From Brevibacterium album DSM 18261 (GTDB lineage: Bacteria; Actinomycetota; Actinomycetes; Actinomycetales; Brevibacteriaceae): 64,000 nt of DNA. The stretch lies in contig NZ_KE384526.1 of NCBI RefSeq assembly GCF_000426445.1, positions 543,213 to 607,212 of the forward strand. Direction: 5' to 3'. The position numbers and the translations under genes are program-made. Numbering within the stretch: the first letter of the stretch is position 1; every line of letters starts with the position of its first letter. The notes beneath the pieces were generated by a model that saw nothing but the letters and a program-made list of their open reading frames with translations, was not told where the DNA came from and searched no databases. Shown here one piece after another: positions 1-9,381 of this stretch.

Positions 1-860
1 ATTCGCTTCTCGCCGAACACGCCGTAGGGCCTCACCAGGAGGACGAGGACGAGCACGATGTACGGGATGACCTCGGCGAGGCCCGGGTCCATGTAGCCGG
101 AGACGAACTGGGTGAGCAGGCCGATGGTGAGACCGCCCACGATGGTGCCGGGGACGGAGTCGAGCCCGCCCATGATCACCACGGGGAACACCAGCAGACC
201 GAAGTTCACGATGTTCATCTCCACCGTGGTGATGTCGGCCAGCAGCACACCGGCGACCAGGGCGGAGACCGCCGCCAGCGCCCACGACATGGCGAACACG
301 CGGCGCACGGAGATACCCACCGTCATGGCGGCCTGCTGGTCATCGGCGACGGCCCGCATCGCCACCCCGTGCCGGGACTTCTGGAAGAACCAGGTGAGCA
401 GGCCCAGCACCACACCGCAGACCACGATGGCCCACAGGCGGTTGGCGGGCACGGATCCGCCCAGGATGCTCACGGACTCGGTGGGCAGGACAGGGGGCAT
501 GGAGCGCGGCTGGGTGCCGAAGAACATCTGCACGACGGCGCCCAGCAGACCCGCCAGGCCGATCGTCACCATGATGATGGAGATGTGGCTCTGCCCCACC
601 ATGGGCCGGAGGATGAATCTCTCCACCACCACGCCCACGATGACCGCGACCAGCACACCCACCAGCAGTGAGACCACGACCGGCATCTGCAGCACCACGA
701 ACACGGTGTAGAAGGTGTAGGCCCCGATCAGCAGGAACTCGCCCTGAGCGAAGTTGATGACCCCGGTGGCCTTGTAGATGAGGACGAAGCCCAGTGCGGC
801 GAGCGCGAGGATCGCCCCCTCGGAGAGGCCGATGACCAGCAGTGTGACGAATGTGCTCAC
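1..860 (-). CDS. livH: Branched-chain amino-acid-type ABC transporter permease, LivH family (3' end outside window)
   Basis: Inner-membrane permease of a HAAT-type (branched-chain amino acid or related carboxylate) ABC importer. The translation from the GTG at 858-860 begins MSTFVTLLVIGLSEG and continues through the LivH hallmarks GFVLIYKATGVINFAQGEF, a run of hydrophobic segments, and GGLDSVPGTIVGG near the window edge. About 286 codons are present, and the reading frame is still open at position 1, so the C-terminus is missing. The start overlaps the stop of the upstream ligase gene by 4 nt (GTGA), which implies translational coupling in one liv operon. The substrate cannot be read from the sequence; the coupled acyl-CoA ligase suggests an organic acid as an alternative to Leu/Ile/Val. 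Confidence 0.9.
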   Translation of the reverse strand, partial: MSTFVTLLVIGLSEGAILALAALGFVLIYKATGVINFAQGEFLLIGAYTFYTVFVVLQMPVVVSLLVGVLVAVIVGVVVERFILRPMVGQSHISIIMVTIGLAGLLGAVVQMFFGTQPRSMPPVLPTESVSILGGSVPANRLWAIVVCGVVLGLLTWFFQKSRHGVAMRAVADDQQAAMTVGISVRRVFAMSWALAAVSALVAGVLLADITTVEMNIVNFGLLVFPVVIMGGLDSVPGTIVGGLTIGLLTQFVSGYMDPGLAEVIPYIVLVLVLLVRPYGVFGEKR

Positions 861-2908
861 TTGCGACCACTCCAAACCTGTCTGCGCGCGCGGTCCGCGG
901 GGAGGCGGTGGCCGGCGAGGTCGAATATGCGAAGCGGCAGCGAGCGCTCGGCGACCGTGCCGTCCTGATAGGTGATCGACGAACTGATCGTCACGGACCC
1001 CTCTCCGGCGGCGAGCGCTGCGATGATCTGCCCGTAGCGGTCGCCGATCACGGTGCGCCGCACCTTCCTGGTGCGCGTGATCTCGTCGTCATCGGGATCG
1101 AACTGCTTGTGCAGCAGCACGAACCGGCCTATGCGGATCCGCTCCATGAGGTCCTCGTTCGCCTGGGCGACCTCCTCCGCGAGGAGCTCGTACACCTCCG
1201 GTTTGGAGGCCAGGTCCGTGTACGTGGTGAAGGAGAGCCGCTCGTGCTCGGCCCATGCGCCCACCGTGGCCGGATCGACCGTGATGATCGCGCACATGGT
1301 GCCGCCGGATCCCGTGGCGGCATCGCCGGCGTCCCCGCCGGGTTCCAGACCCTCGCCGGAGAACACCACGGCCTCCTCCACGTACGGCGAGAACTTCAGC
1401 TTGTTCTCGATGAAGGCGTGCGAGTACATGGTCCCGTCGGAGGCGAAGACCACGTCCTTGAGGCGGTCGACCACCACGAGCTGACCGGACTCGTCGAGGT
1501 AGCCCGCGTCCCCCGTGTGCAGCCACCCCTGCGGAGTGACGGCCTCTGCGGTGGCCTCGGCATTGCGATGGTAGCCGCGGAACACAGCCGAGGAGCGGAG
1601 CATGATCTCCTGCCTCTCACCGAACTGCAGCTCCGTCCCGGGCAGCGGCTCTCCCACCGAGGTGAAGGAGATGGCGTCGTCCCTGTGCACCACCGCGATC
1701 CCGCAGATCTCCGTCTGCCCGTAGATCTGCTTGAGGTTGACGCCGATGGCGTGGAAGAACTGGAAGACGTCCGGACCCAGCGGTGCGCCGCCGGTGTAGC
1801 AGCGCTTGATCCGGGTCAGGCCCAGCTGTTCGCGGATGGGGCGAGCCGCTGCGAGATCCGCGACGACCGAGGCCAGGCGCAGCCCCAGCGAGGGCGTGCC
1901 GCCGGAGACCCGCGCACGCGCCGCCCTGTCCATGACGGAGTAGCCCCAGCCGAACACTCCGCGCTTGAGCGCGCCGGCCTCGTCGATCCGCACCTGCACC
2001 TCGGAGAGCATGGACTCCCAGATGCGCGGCGGGGCGAACATGACGTCCGGGCCGATCTCGCGCAGGTCCGCCTTCTGCGTGGAGGCGTCCTCCGGGAAGG
2101 AGACGGTGATGCCAGCGTGCAGACCGCAGGCGACGGCGAGCATCTGCTCGCCGATCCAGGCGAACGGCAGCGTGGAGACGTAGCGGTAGGAGGCGTCGAT
2201 GGGATCGACCTCCGTGAGCCGGGCGGCCATCGAGAGCAGATTGGCGTGGGAGAGCTCGGCCAGCTTGGGCTTGGAGGTGGTTCCCGAGGTGGTGCAGATG
2301 ATCGCGAGGTCGTCCGGACTCCCGGCGGCGATCTGCTCGTCCAGCCACCCCGGCCTGCTCTCGGCCCATTCCCGCCCGGAGTCCTCCACCTGGGTGAAGT
2401 CCAGGAGCACGTCCTGGGTGTACTTCTCCAGCCCGTGGGGATCGTAGTAGATGATCCTCTCGATGCCGGCGTCCAGCGCCAGGAGCTTGTCCACCTGTTC
2501 CTGGTCCTCCGCGACCACGATCCGGGCGCGGGAGACGGAGAGGATGTGGGTGAGCTCGGCACCGATCGACGTGGGGTAGATGCCCACCACGCCGGCACCC
2601 AGCGACTGCGCCGCGAGTTCGGCGATCAGCCACTCCGGCCGGTTGTCGCCCAGCACGGCCACGACCTCGCCGCGGCGCACGCCCAGCTGGGCCAGGCCGT
2701 GGGCGAAGTCCCGCACCCGCTCCCGGTAGAGCGCCCAGGTGGTGGGCTGCCAGATGCCGTAGCGCTTCTCCTGCATGGCCGCCTGCCGGGGGCGGGAAGC
2801 CGCGAGGCCGTCGAGCAGCTGGGGCATCGTGCGGTCGATGCCGTGCGCCGGCCGGTCCGCGGCGAACGCCGCATCCTCGCGCGCCTGCACCTGCCCGCCG
2901 GCGTTCAT
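857..2908 (-). CDS. AMP-dependent acyl-CoA synthetase (long-chain fatty acid-CoA ligase type)
   Basis: A 683-residue ANL-superfamily enzyme expected to activate a carboxylate with ATP and load it on CoA. Visible motifs are the phosphate-binding loop TTSGTTSKPK (about residues 196-205), the adenine/Mg motif YGQTEICG, and the LHTGDAGYLDESGQLVVVDRLKD hinge region (read in two parts: HTGDAGYLDE and DRLKDV). The C-terminal lid resembles the FadD15-like family, which carries long insertions. The ATG overlaps the livG stop by 4 nt (ATGA), and its own stop overlaps the livH start, so the ligase is embedded between transporter subunits. That arrangement is common in actinobacterial and proteobacterial liv-type clusters for acids. 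Its substrate is unknown; transport-coupled thioesterification is an inference. Confidence 0.88.
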   Translation of the reverse strand: MNAGGQVQAREDAAFAADRPAHGIDRTMPQLLDGLAASRPRQAAMQEKRYGIWQPTTWALYRERVRDFAHGLAQLGVRRGEVVAVLGDNRPEWLIAELAAQSLGAGVVGIYPTSIGAELTHILSVSRARIVVAEDQEQVDKLLALDAGIERIIYYDPHGLEKYTQDVLLDFTQVEDSGREWAESRPGWLDEQIAAGSPDDLAIICTTSGTTSKPKLAELSHANLLSMAARLTEVDPIDASYRYVSTLPFAWIGEQMLAVACGLHAGITVSFPEDASTQKADLREIGPDVMFAPPRIWESMLSEVQVRIDEAGALKRGVFGWGYSVMDRAARARVSGGTPSLGLRLASVVADLAAARPIREQLGLTRIKRCYTGGAPLGPDVFQFFHAIGVNLKQIYGQTEICGIAVVHRDDAISFTSVGEPLPGTELQFGERQEIMLRSSAVFRGYHRNAEATAEAVTPQGWLHTGDAGYLDESGQLVVVDRLKDVVFASDGTMYSHAFIENKLKFSPYVEEAVVFSGEGLEPGGDAGDAATGSGGTMCAIITVDPATVGAWAEHERLSFTTYTDLASKPEVYELLAEEVAQANEDLMERIRIGRFVLLHKQFDPDDDEITRTRKVRRTVIGDRYGQIIAALAAGEGSVTISSSITYQDGTVAERSLPLRIFDLAGHRLPADRARRQVWSGRK

Positions 2909-3744
2909 GAGGCGGCCCCCGCTCCCAGATAGGCCTCGACGACCCGCGGATTCTCCATGACCTCGGCCGGTGTGCCGTCGCCGATCACCCGGCCGAAGTC
3001 GAGGACCGTCACCCGGTCGGAGATGTCCATGACCACGTTCATGTCGTGCTCGATCAGCACGATGGAGACGCCCGCGAGCTCATGGACGTCCAGGATGTAG
3101 CGCGCCATGTCCTCCTTCTCCTCCGCGTTCATGCCCGCCATCGGCTCGTCGAGGAGCAGGAGTGCGGGCTGCATGGCGAGCGCCCGGCCCAGCTCCACGC
3201 GCTTCTGGATGCCGTAGGCCAGCGTGCCCACGGGCTTCTGCCGATAGGCCTGGAGCTTGAGCAGGTCGATGACCTCCTCCACCACCTCGCGGTGGGTGAT
3301 CTCCTGGCGCCGCGCCGGACCCAGCCACAGCATGGCGGAGAGCACGTTCTGCCTCATGTGGATGTGACGGCCCAGCATCATGTTCTCCAGCACGGTGAGA
3401 TGCTCGAACAGCTCGATATTCTGGAAGCTCCGCGCCACGCCCAGACGGGCGACCCGGTTGGGCGGCAGGCTGGTGAGACGGCGCTCCTGCCCGCTGTCCG
3501 TGTGCAGGACGACCTCGCCGCCGGTGGGCCGGTAGAGGCCGGAGATGCAGTTGAGGAGCGAGGACTTGCCTGCTCCGTTGGGGCCGATGATGGCGTGGAT
3601 CCGGCCGGAGTCCACGCTCATACCCACCTCGGCCAGGGCGGTGACTCCGCCGAACCTCAGGGTCAGGTCCGACACCCGGAGCAGGGGCCGCCCCGGCGGC
3701 ATCGAGCTGCCGTTGAGTGGATGACGATACGCACGAGTTCGCAC
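2905..3744 (-). CDS. livG: Branched-chain amino-acid-type ABC transporter ATP-binding protein, LivG family
   Basis: Cytoplasmic ATPase of the same importer, 279 residues. It carries Walker A GPNGAGKSS, a LivG-type signature YGIQKRVELGRAL (a degenerate LSGGQ as is usual for LivG), Walker B LLLLDEPMAGMN and the switch IEHDMNVVM. The GTG at 3742-3744 is chosen as start because AAGGAG lies 5 nt upstream; an internal ATG 14 codons later (MPPGRPLL) is the alternative. It is the first gene of the unit livG, ligase, livH, all with 4-nt overlaps. A LivM permease, LivF ATPase and binding protein are not visible and presumably continue beyond the left edge. Confidence 0.92.
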   Translation of the reverse strand: MRTRAYRHPLNGSSMPPGRPLLRVSDLTLRFGGVTALAEVGMSVDSGRIHAIIGPNGAGKSSLLNCISGLYRPTGGEVVLHTDSGQERRLTSLPPNRVARLGVARSFQNIELFEHLTVLENMMLGRHIHMRQNVLSAMLWLGPARRQEITHREVVEEVIDLLKLQAYRQKPVGTLAYGIQKRVELGRALAMQPALLLLDEPMAGMNAEEKEDMARYILDVHELAGVSIVLIEHDMNVVMDISDRVTVLDFGRVIGDGTPAEVMENPRVVEAYLGAGAAS

Positions 3745-3869
3745 TGAGGCTCCTTGCTGCTCCGCTGCGGTGCTGGATCAGGACTGACGTGCTGCCGGCC
3801 GGCGCTCCCCGTCTCAGGCGGAGACCTGAGGGACAACGGATCTGTGACCGGCATCACCGAACTCTCCTC

Positions 3870-3898
3870 AGAATAGAATTCCACTATGCTGAATGCAA
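3870..3898 (-). promoter_or_regulatory. Candidate promoter of the liv-type operon
   Basis: On the minus strand TTGCAT (3893-3898) and TATTCT (3870-3875) are separated by exactly 17 nt, a good housekeeping sigma-factor match. It lies about 120 nt upstream of the livG start. It sits in the only clearly AT-rich stretch of this end of the window (about 3860-3950), which separates livG from the divergent IclR-type regulator, so it is the natural place for that regulator's operator. Seen: boxes and spacing. Inferred: function. Confidence 0.55.
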
Positions 3899-4021
3899 TA
3901 CCCTAATAAGAGAATCGTAATCATATTGCGACAGCCTCTACCGGCTCGTATCCTTGGGTTCCAGAGGCCGCCGGAGGATGTGACGCCCCCTGGCCCGCAC
4001 CCGCCAGAGCGAGGAGACCGA

Positions 4022-4780
4022 ATGCCAGCCGACGGCAGCGCACCCAGGAACGGGAGCACCCCCAAGGGCGGGCTCGGCACGATCAGGAACGCGACGGTGC
4101 TCATGGACCTCCTCGCGCAGCCGCCCCACCTGCACCAGCTCTCGGACCTCGCGCAGCGTTCCGGCATGACGGTGCCCACCGTCCACCGCCTCCTCAGATC
4201 GCTCGTGCACGCGGAGTACGCAGAACAGGACCCCGCCACCTCCCGCTACGGCCTGGGCCGCGCGATCACGCGTCTGGCGGTCCGGCAACTCTCCAACAGC
4301 CCCGTGCTCAGCGCTCTCAACCCCTTCCTCGCCTCTCTCCGCGACGAACTCTCCGCGACCATCGCCGTGCATGTGCTCATCAGCGGCGAGGCCGTCTGCA
4401 TCGACCAGGTGGACGCCGCGGACCGAGGACCCTTCCGCCGGCCGCTGCGCGCCGTGCCCGCCCTGTCCACGGCCGCGGGCAGACTTCTCGCTGCGCATCA
4501 GCCGGACGAGGCCTGGAATCGCATCCTCACCGGCTCGGGGACCGAGGACGAGGCAGAGGCCCAGAGCCACAGGGAGGACTGGCGCAGGAGCGACCATCTC
4601 ACGCACAGCTCGGCGGACCCTGGTGCCTCCGACGAAGTGGCTGTCCCCGTCCGCGCCGCCGATGGGAGCGTCGTCGCTGCGCTGAGCGCAGACCTCCGTC
4701 CGGACGCTGATCTCGCACGGATCGTCTCGCTGCTCACCCGCACCGCCGCCTCCGGAGGAAGGAGCATCGCCCATGCCTGA
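4022..4780 (+). CDS. IclR-family transcriptional regulator
   Basis: A 252-residue regulator. Residues about 18-75 form an N-terminal winged helix-turn-helix (TIRNATVLMDLLAQ, then LAQRSGMTVPTVHRLLRSLV). The effector-binding IclR domain follows, with ISGEAVCIDQVD and RPLRAVPALSTAAGRLLAAH. The frame is open from 3893, but the ATG at 4022 is preferred because GAGGAG lies just upstream and the earlier residues are not IclR-like. It is divergent from the liv-type operon and overlaps the next gene by 8 nt, so it probably controls the transporter/ligase genes, its own transcription unit, or both. The effector is unknown. Confidence 0.88.
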   Translation: MPADGSAPRNGSTPKGGLGTIRNATVLMDLLAQPPHLHQLSDLAQRSGMTVPTVHRLLRSLVHAEYAEQDPATSRYGLGRAITRLAVRQLSNSPVLSALNPFLASLRDELSATIAVHVLISGEAVCIDQVDAADRGPFRRPLRAVPALSTAAGRLLAAHQPDEAWNRILTGSGTEDEAEAQSHREDWRRSDHLTHSSADPGASDEVAVPVRAADGSVVAALSADLRPDADLARIVSLLTRTAASGGRSIAHA

Positions 4781-6668
4781 GCATCCGCCGAGGCCTTCCG
4801 CCGGTGCCGAGGACGCTTCGCTGCCCCACGGCGCAGCCCCGGAGTGGGCGGACATCGCAGCGTCCTTCGACTGGTCGCAGGAGCCTGCTGCGGTGTGGAC
4901 GCCCGCCGGCGCCGAGCATGCCGATCCCCGATCGGTTGCGTTCCCCTCCGGCGAGGACGCCGCCTCATCGTCGGCCGGCGCCTCGGGCGGGGCCTCTGCC
5001 GCGGGATGGTTCCCCGGCGGCCGGCTCGACGCCGTCTGGAACCTGGTCCACCGTCACGCCGCCGCACAGGGCGCCCGCACCGCCGTGCACTGGGAGGGAG
5101 AGCCGGGCGACAGCCGTTCGCTCACCTACGCGGAGCTCTCCGTCGAGGTCGAGGCGATGGCGTCGGCGCTGCGAGAGCTGGGCCTGGCCGCCGGCGACGT
5201 GGTGGCGATCCACGCCAGCTGGCTGCCGGAGACCGTCATCACCATGCTCGCCTGCAATCGCCTCGGCGCCCCCTGGGCCACGGTTCCAGTCTCCATCCCC
5301 GCAGAGGCGCTGAGCACCCGCATCGCCGAGCTCTCCCCCAAGCTCGTCCTCACCCAGGACGGAGCCTGGCGGCGGGGCTCCGTGCTGCCCCTGAAGAGCC
5401 GGGCGGACGAGGCGCTCGCGAGCGCGGACAGCGTCGAGCACACCGTCGTCGTCCGCCGCACCGGCATCGATGTGCAGTGGTTCCACGGCGACATGTGGTT
5501 CAGCGATCTCATCGCACGTCGCCCCCGGCCCGCTGCCGGACCCGGCGGCCCCGGCACCGGAGCTCCGCAGGACTCCCTGCTCTGCGTGCGCCAGCTGGCC
5601 TCCCACAGCTCGGCCGCGCAGTACCTGGAGCACTCCCTCGCGGGCGTCCTCGCGAACGCGGCGGCCTTCCACGCCACGGCGCGCAGAGGTGAGACCTTCT
5701 GGTGCGCAGGGGACGTCTCATGGGCCGTGTCCACCTGGCACGGGCTGCTGGGGCCTCTGCTCGCGGGAGACACCGTGGTCGTCTACGAGGGAACGCTCGA
5801 CATCCCGGATCACAGCAGACTCCTCGAGATCGTGGAGAAGTACGGGGTCTCCACCCTCGTCACCAATCCGGCCGTGATGAGAACGCTCCGGTCGTGGAGG
5901 ATCGAGACGGAGCTGCATGCCCGCCCGACCGCCCTCCGCCACGTGGTGACCGCCGGCGAACCGGTCGAGCCCGCGCTCCGGACCTGGATGCAGGAGGCCT
6001 TCACCCGGGGAGAATGCACCGTCTCCGATGCCTGGGGCCAGATCGAGCTCGGCGGGATCGTCTATGCGAAGGGACCCGGCGTCGACTTCAACCCGGGCGG
6101 CGCCGTCGCCGTCGGCGCGGACGGCGAGCGCGTCCCCGCCGGACGGAGCGGGCAGCTGGTCCTCACCCGTCCCCTTCCCGGACGGATCGAGGGAGCTTCG
6201 TCTCTCGAGCCGTTCACCGCCGCCGGCCGGGTCGTGCCGACCGGTGACATCGTCGAGGTCGCAGCGGACGGCGGCTTCCGCTTCCACGGCAGAGTCGACG
6301 CCGTCGTCTCCGTCTCCGGGCAGCTGGTCTCCCTCGAAGCGGTCGCCCGGGCGCTGCGAGAGCACCCGTACGTCGCCGACGCCGCCGCCCTGCGGCTCAG
6401 GCACGACGAGTACGGCAACCGGATCGTGGCATGTGTGGTGACCACCGGTGAACCCGGCGGGACGACCGCACACGAACTGGCCAGCACCGTGCGCACCGAA
6501 CTGGGCGGCCTCGCTCGGCCCCAGGCCATCGTGTTCGTGGACCGGATCGACCCCGCCGTCCCCCACGGCCGCCTCGCCGATGCCGTCGAATCGCTGCTGA
6601 CTGAAGCCGCGTGGAGCGTTCTCGCATGGGATCGCATCGCGGCGGCGCTGGAGCCCTCCGGCGACTGA
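4773..6668 (+). CDS. Acetyl-CoA-synthetase-like protein with degenerate catalytic motifs
   Basis: A 631-residue homolog of acetyl/propionyl-CoA synthetases. The Acs scaffold is clear: GWFPGGRLDAVWN (78-90), WEGEPGDSRSLTYAEL (107-122), the PKLVLTQDGAWRRG block (189-202), NPAVMRTLR (365-373), the hinge TGDIVEV (490-496) and GRVDAVVSVSGQ (506-517). However, the ATP loop that should read TSGTTGKPKG is QLASHSSAAQ (274-283). The QTE core motif is QIE (423-425), and the catalytic C-terminal Lys of the SGK motif is Arg (HGR, 598-600). Adenylation therefore looks unlikely; a regulatory or structural role is possible. The gene overlaps the IclR gene by 8 nt, so the two are co-translated. Confidence 0.75.
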   Translation: MPEHPPRPSAGAEDASLPHGAAPEWADIAASFDWSQEPAAVWTPAGAEHADPRSVAFPSGEDAASSSAGASGGASAAGWFPGGRLDAVWNLVHRHAAAQGARTAVHWEGEPGDSRSLTYAELSVEVEAMASALRELGLAAGDVVAIHASWLPETVITMLACNRLGAPWATVPVSIPAEALSTRIAELSPKLVLTQDGAWRRGSVLPLKSRADEALASADSVEHTVVVRRTGIDVQWFHGDMWFSDLIARRPRPAAGPGGPGTGAPQDSLLCVRQLASHSSAAQYLEHSLAGVLANAAAFHATARRGETFWCAGDVSWAVSTWHGLLGPLLAGDTVVVYEGTLDIPDHSRLLEIVEKYGVSTLVTNPAVMRTLRSWRIETELHARPTALRHVVTAGEPVEPALRTWMQEAFTRGECTVSDAWGQIELGGIVYAKGPGVDFNPGGAVAVGADGERVPAGRSGQLVLTRPLPGRIEGASSLEPFTAAGRVVPTGDIVEVAADGGFRFHGRVDAVVSVSGQLVSLEAVARALREHPYVADAAALRLRHDEYGNRIVACVVTTGEPGGTTAHELASTVRTELGGLARPQAIVFVDRIDPAVPHGRLADAVESLLTEAAWSVLAWDRIAAALEPSGD

Positions 6669-6756
6669 CCCGACACGTCGTCGGGGAGGCACTCCGCTCG
6701 GCGTCGGCTCCGCTCAGTCGCCGCAGCCTGAGCCTTCCGGCCGCCCCGGGATCGCA

Positions 6757-6788
6757 GAAGGGGCCGCCCCTGCTGGGGCGGCCCCTTC
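6757..6788. terminator. Bidirectional terminator-like hairpin between convergent genes
   Basis: Perfect 14-bp stem (6757-6770 with 6775-6788) and a 4-nt loop, very GC-rich and without a real U tract. It lies between the plus-strand Acs-like gene and the end of rplQ, which converge here, so it probably serves both. Confidence 0.7.
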
Positions 6789-6833
6789 GGGCTGTGCCGG
6801 TCCCGCCGCTCGCGCGAGGGGAACCGGCTCAGA

Positions 6834-7349
6834 TCACTTGTCCTCGGCGGCGGCCTGAGCCTCGTCGACCTGCGCGCCGGACTCGACGTCGGCGGGCGCT
6901 TCCTCGACCGGGGCCTCGGCAGCCGGGGCCTCCTCGGCGGCAGCCGCGGTTGCGACCTCCGCCTCCTTGACCGCAGCCTGCTTGGGCGAGTACGGCTCGA
7001 GCACGAGCTCGATCACGGCCATGGGGGCGTTGTCGCCCTTGCGGGGGCCGATCTTCGTGATCCGGGTGTAGCCGCCCGGACGCTCCGCGACCGCAGGGGC
7101 GATCGAGGTGAAGAGCTCGTGGACGATTCCCTTGTCCGTGATCTGCTGGAGCACGCGACGGCGGGCCGCCAGGTCACCGCGCTTGGCGAAGGTGACGAGG
7201 CGCTCGGCGACGGGACGCAGGCGCTTGGCCTTCGTCACGGTCGTCTTGATGGACTTGTGCTCGAACAGCTGCGCGGCGAGGTTGTTGAGCATGATGCGCT
7301 CGTGCGCCGGCGAGCCTCCGAGGCGGGGACCCTTGGTGGGGGTGGGCAT
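6834..7349 (-). CDS. rplQ: 50S ribosomal protein L17
   Basis: Last gene of the alpha operon. The first 120 residues are canonical L17, starting [20 protein letters not shown] and including [16 protein letters not shown] and the RPGGYTRI loop. L17 binds 23S rRNA near the exit tunnel. After about residue 122 there is a roughly 50-residue Ala/Glu-rich acidic tail ([14 protein letters not shown]) that is absent from E. coli L17 but usual in actinobacteria. It ends at the bidirectional hairpin, and no truA follows, unlike many actinobacterial alpha operons. Confidence 0.97.
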   Translation of the reverse strand: MPTPTKGPRLGGSPAHERIMLNNLAAQLFEHKSIKTTVTKAKRLRPVAERLVTFAKRGDLAARRRVLQQITDKGIVHELFTSIAPAVAERPGGYTRITKIGPRKGDNAPMAVIELVLEPYSPKQAAVKEAEVATAAAAEEAPAAEAPVEEAPADVESGAQVDEAQAAAEDK

Positions 7350-7394
7350 TGTTCAGTCTCCTTGAGAAATTCCTGTGTACCGCTGAAGTACCGC

Positions 7395-8393
7395 TCAGTA
7401 CTGCTCGTCCTCGACGAAGGACTCCTCGTCGGCCTCGGCGTTCTCGCCGTAGCCGGCAGGGCTGTCCTTGAGGTTCAGGCCCAGCTCACCGAGCTTCTGG
7501 CGCACCTCGTCGATGGACTTCGAACCGAAGTTGCGGATGTCCATGAGGTCTGCCTCGCTGCGTGCGACGAGCTCACCCACCGTGTGGATGCCCTCGCGCT
7601 TGAGGCAGTTGTAGGAGCGGACGGTGAGATCGAGGTCCTCGATCGCGAGCGCGAGGTCTGCGGCCATCGCGGCATCGACCGGCGAGGGGCCGATCTCGAT
7701 GCCCTCGGCCTCGACGTTGAGCTCACGGGCGAGTCCGAACAGCTCGACCAGCGTCTTGCCCGCAGATGCCAGGGCATCGCGCGGGGTGATCGACGGCTTG
7801 GTCTCGACGTCGACGATGAGGCGGTCGAAGTCGGTGCGCTGCTCGACGCGGGTGGCCTCCACCTTGTAGGTCACCTTGAGCACGGGCGAGTAGATCGAGT
7901 CGACGGGGATGCGGCCGATCTCTGCGTCCACGTTCTTGTTCTGCGTGGAGGAGACGTAGCCGCGCCCGCGCTCGATCGTGAGCTCGATGTCGAGGCGTCC
8001 GGTGTCGTTGAGGCTGGCGATGTACAGCTCAGGGTTGTGGATCTCCACTCCTGCAGGAGCGGAGATGTCCTCAGCGGTGACGGTGTCCGGGCCCTGCTTG
8101 CGCAGGTAGGCGACGACCGGCTCGTCGAACTCCGAGGAGACGACGAGGGACTTGAGGTTGAGGAGGAACTCGGTGACGTCCTCCTTCACCCCCGGAACCG
8201 TCGAGAACTCATGGAGCACTCCGTCGATCCGGACGCTCGTGACCGAGGCGCCGGGGATGGACGAGAGCAGGGTGCGTCGCAGCGAGTTGCCGAGGGTGTA
8301 TCCGAATCCCGGCTCCAGCGGTTCGAAGGTGAACCTGGAGCGGCGATCGGAGACGACCTCTTCCGTGAGCGTGGGGCGCTGTGCAATGAGCAC
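7395..8393 (-). CDS. rpoA: DNA-directed RNA polymerase subunit alpha
   Basis: 332 residues with both domains. The N-terminal dimerisation domain includes [20 protein letters not shown] and [16 protein letters not shown]. The C-terminal domain includes [20 protein letters not shown], which contacts UP elements and activators, followed by an acidic tail. It starts at the GTG at 8393 with AAGGA 7 nt upstream. The gene follows rpsK after a 176-nt gap; the rpsD gene that many actinobacteria carry in this position is absent. Confidence 0.98.
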   Translation of the reverse strand: MLIAQRPTLTEEVVSDRRSRFTFEPLEPGFGYTLGNSLRRTLLSSIPGASVTSVRIDGVLHEFSTVPGVKEDVTEFLLNLKSLVVSSEFDEPVVAYLRKQGPDTVTAEDISAPAGVEIHNPELYIASLNDTGRLDIELTIERGRGYVSSTQNKNVDAEIGRIPVDSIYSPVLKVTYKVEATRVEQRTDFDRLIVDVETKPSITPRDALASAGKTLVELFGLARELNVEAEGIEIGPSPVDAAMAADLALAIEDLDLTVRSYNCLKREGIHTVGELVARSEADLMDIRNFGSKSIDEVRQKLGELGLNLKDSPAGYGENAEADEESFVEDEQY

Positions 8394-8569
8394 GTGGGCT
8401 TCCTTTCAGCGGACATCCGCTATATGACGTCCGCGAAGTTGTGAGCCGGGCTGATGAGACCCGGCTCGGAACGCTGGCGGCAGACGGTCCGGATCAGACC
8501 CGGTTCCGGGCGCGCAGTCCGCTTGCGGATGCGCTCCCGGCCGCCGAATCGTCCCCGGGCGGCGGATGG

Positions 8570-8971
8570 TCAGCCGCGACGACGCTTGGGCGGACGGCAG
8601 CCGTTGTGCGGGGTGGGCGTGACGTCCTGGATCGTGCCCAGCTCGAGGCCTGCGGCCTGGAGCGAGCGGATCGCGGTCTCACGGCCGGAGCCGGGGCCCT
8701 TGACGAAGACGTCGACCTTCTTCAGGCCGTGCTCCTGTGCGCGGCGCGCTGCGGACTCGGCGGCCATCTGCGCGGCGTAGGGCGTCGACTTGCGCGAGCC
8801 CTTGAAGCCCACCTCACCCGAGGACGCCCACGAGATCACGGCGCCGGAGGGATCCGTGATGGAGACGATCGTGTTGTTGAAGGTGGACTTGATGTGCGCC
8901 TGACCGGCGACGATGTTCTTCTTCTGCCCGCGGCGAGGCTTGCGCGCTGCTGTGCGTGACTTGGGAGGCAT
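8570..8971 (-). CDS. rpsK: 30S ribosomal protein S11
   Basis: 133 residues. S11 lies on the platform of the 30S subunit close to the Shine-Dalgarno helix. Recognisable blocks are [38 protein letters not shown], the [16 protein letters not shown] loop and the C-terminal [16 protein letters not shown]. The basic N-terminus has two clustered R/K runs ([14 protein letters not shown]), as usual in actinobacteria. It is cotranscribed downstream of rpsM with a 41-nt gap. Confidence 0.97.
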   Translation of the reverse strand: MPPKSRTAARKPRRGQKKNIVAGQAHIKSTFNNTIVSITDPSGAVISWASSGEVGFKGSRKSTPYAAQMAAESAARRAQEHGLKKVDVFVKGPGSGRETAIRSLQAAGLELGTIQDVTPTPHNGCRPPKRRRG

Positions 8972-9012
8972 ATTCCTGGGATCTCCTGATCGATGCTGGG
9001 TAAGGCTGCTGC

Positions 9013-9381
9013 TTACTTCTTCTTACCGGCCACGGTGCGCTTGGGGCCCTTGCGGGTGCGCGCATTCGTCTTCGTCCGCTGACCGCGGACGGGCAGACCG
9101 CGGCGGTGGCGGAGGCCCTCGTAGGAGCCGATCTCCACCTTGCGGCGGATGTCAGCGGCGACCTCGCGGCGGAGGTCGCCCTCCACCTTGAACGTGCCCT
9201 CGATGTAGTCACGCAGCTGGACGAGCTCAGCATCGGTCAGGTCTTTGACGCGGGTGTCCGGGCTGATCCCGGTGTCCGTCAGGGTCTGGCGCGCACGAGT
9301 GCGGCCCACACCGTAGATGTATGTCAGGGCGACTTCCACGCGCTTCTCGCGAGGGATGTCGACTCCGGCAAGACGTGCCAT
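9013..9381 (-). CDS. rpsM: 30S ribosomal protein S13
   Basis: 122 residues, full length. S13 is on the 30S head, contacting the P-site tRNA and 50S bridge B1. It starts [20 protein letters not shown] and contains the helix-hairpin region [14 protein letters not shown] and the basic tail [26 protein letters not shown]-type SD is present. It follows rpmJ across a 218-nt gap that contains no gene and only weak hairpins (about 9455-9475). Confidence 0.97.
   Translation of the reverse strand: MARLAGVDIPREKRVEVALTYIYGVGRTRARQTLTDTGISPDTRVKDLTDAELVQLRDYIEGTFKVEGDLRREVAADIRRKVEIGSYEGLRHRRGLPVRGQRTKTNARTRKGPKRTVAGKKK

Noticed and set aside
8443..8467. Hairpin between rpsK and rpoA as a terminator
   Set aside because: Only an 8-bp stem with a 9-nt loop in the middle of the alpha operon; too weak to call.
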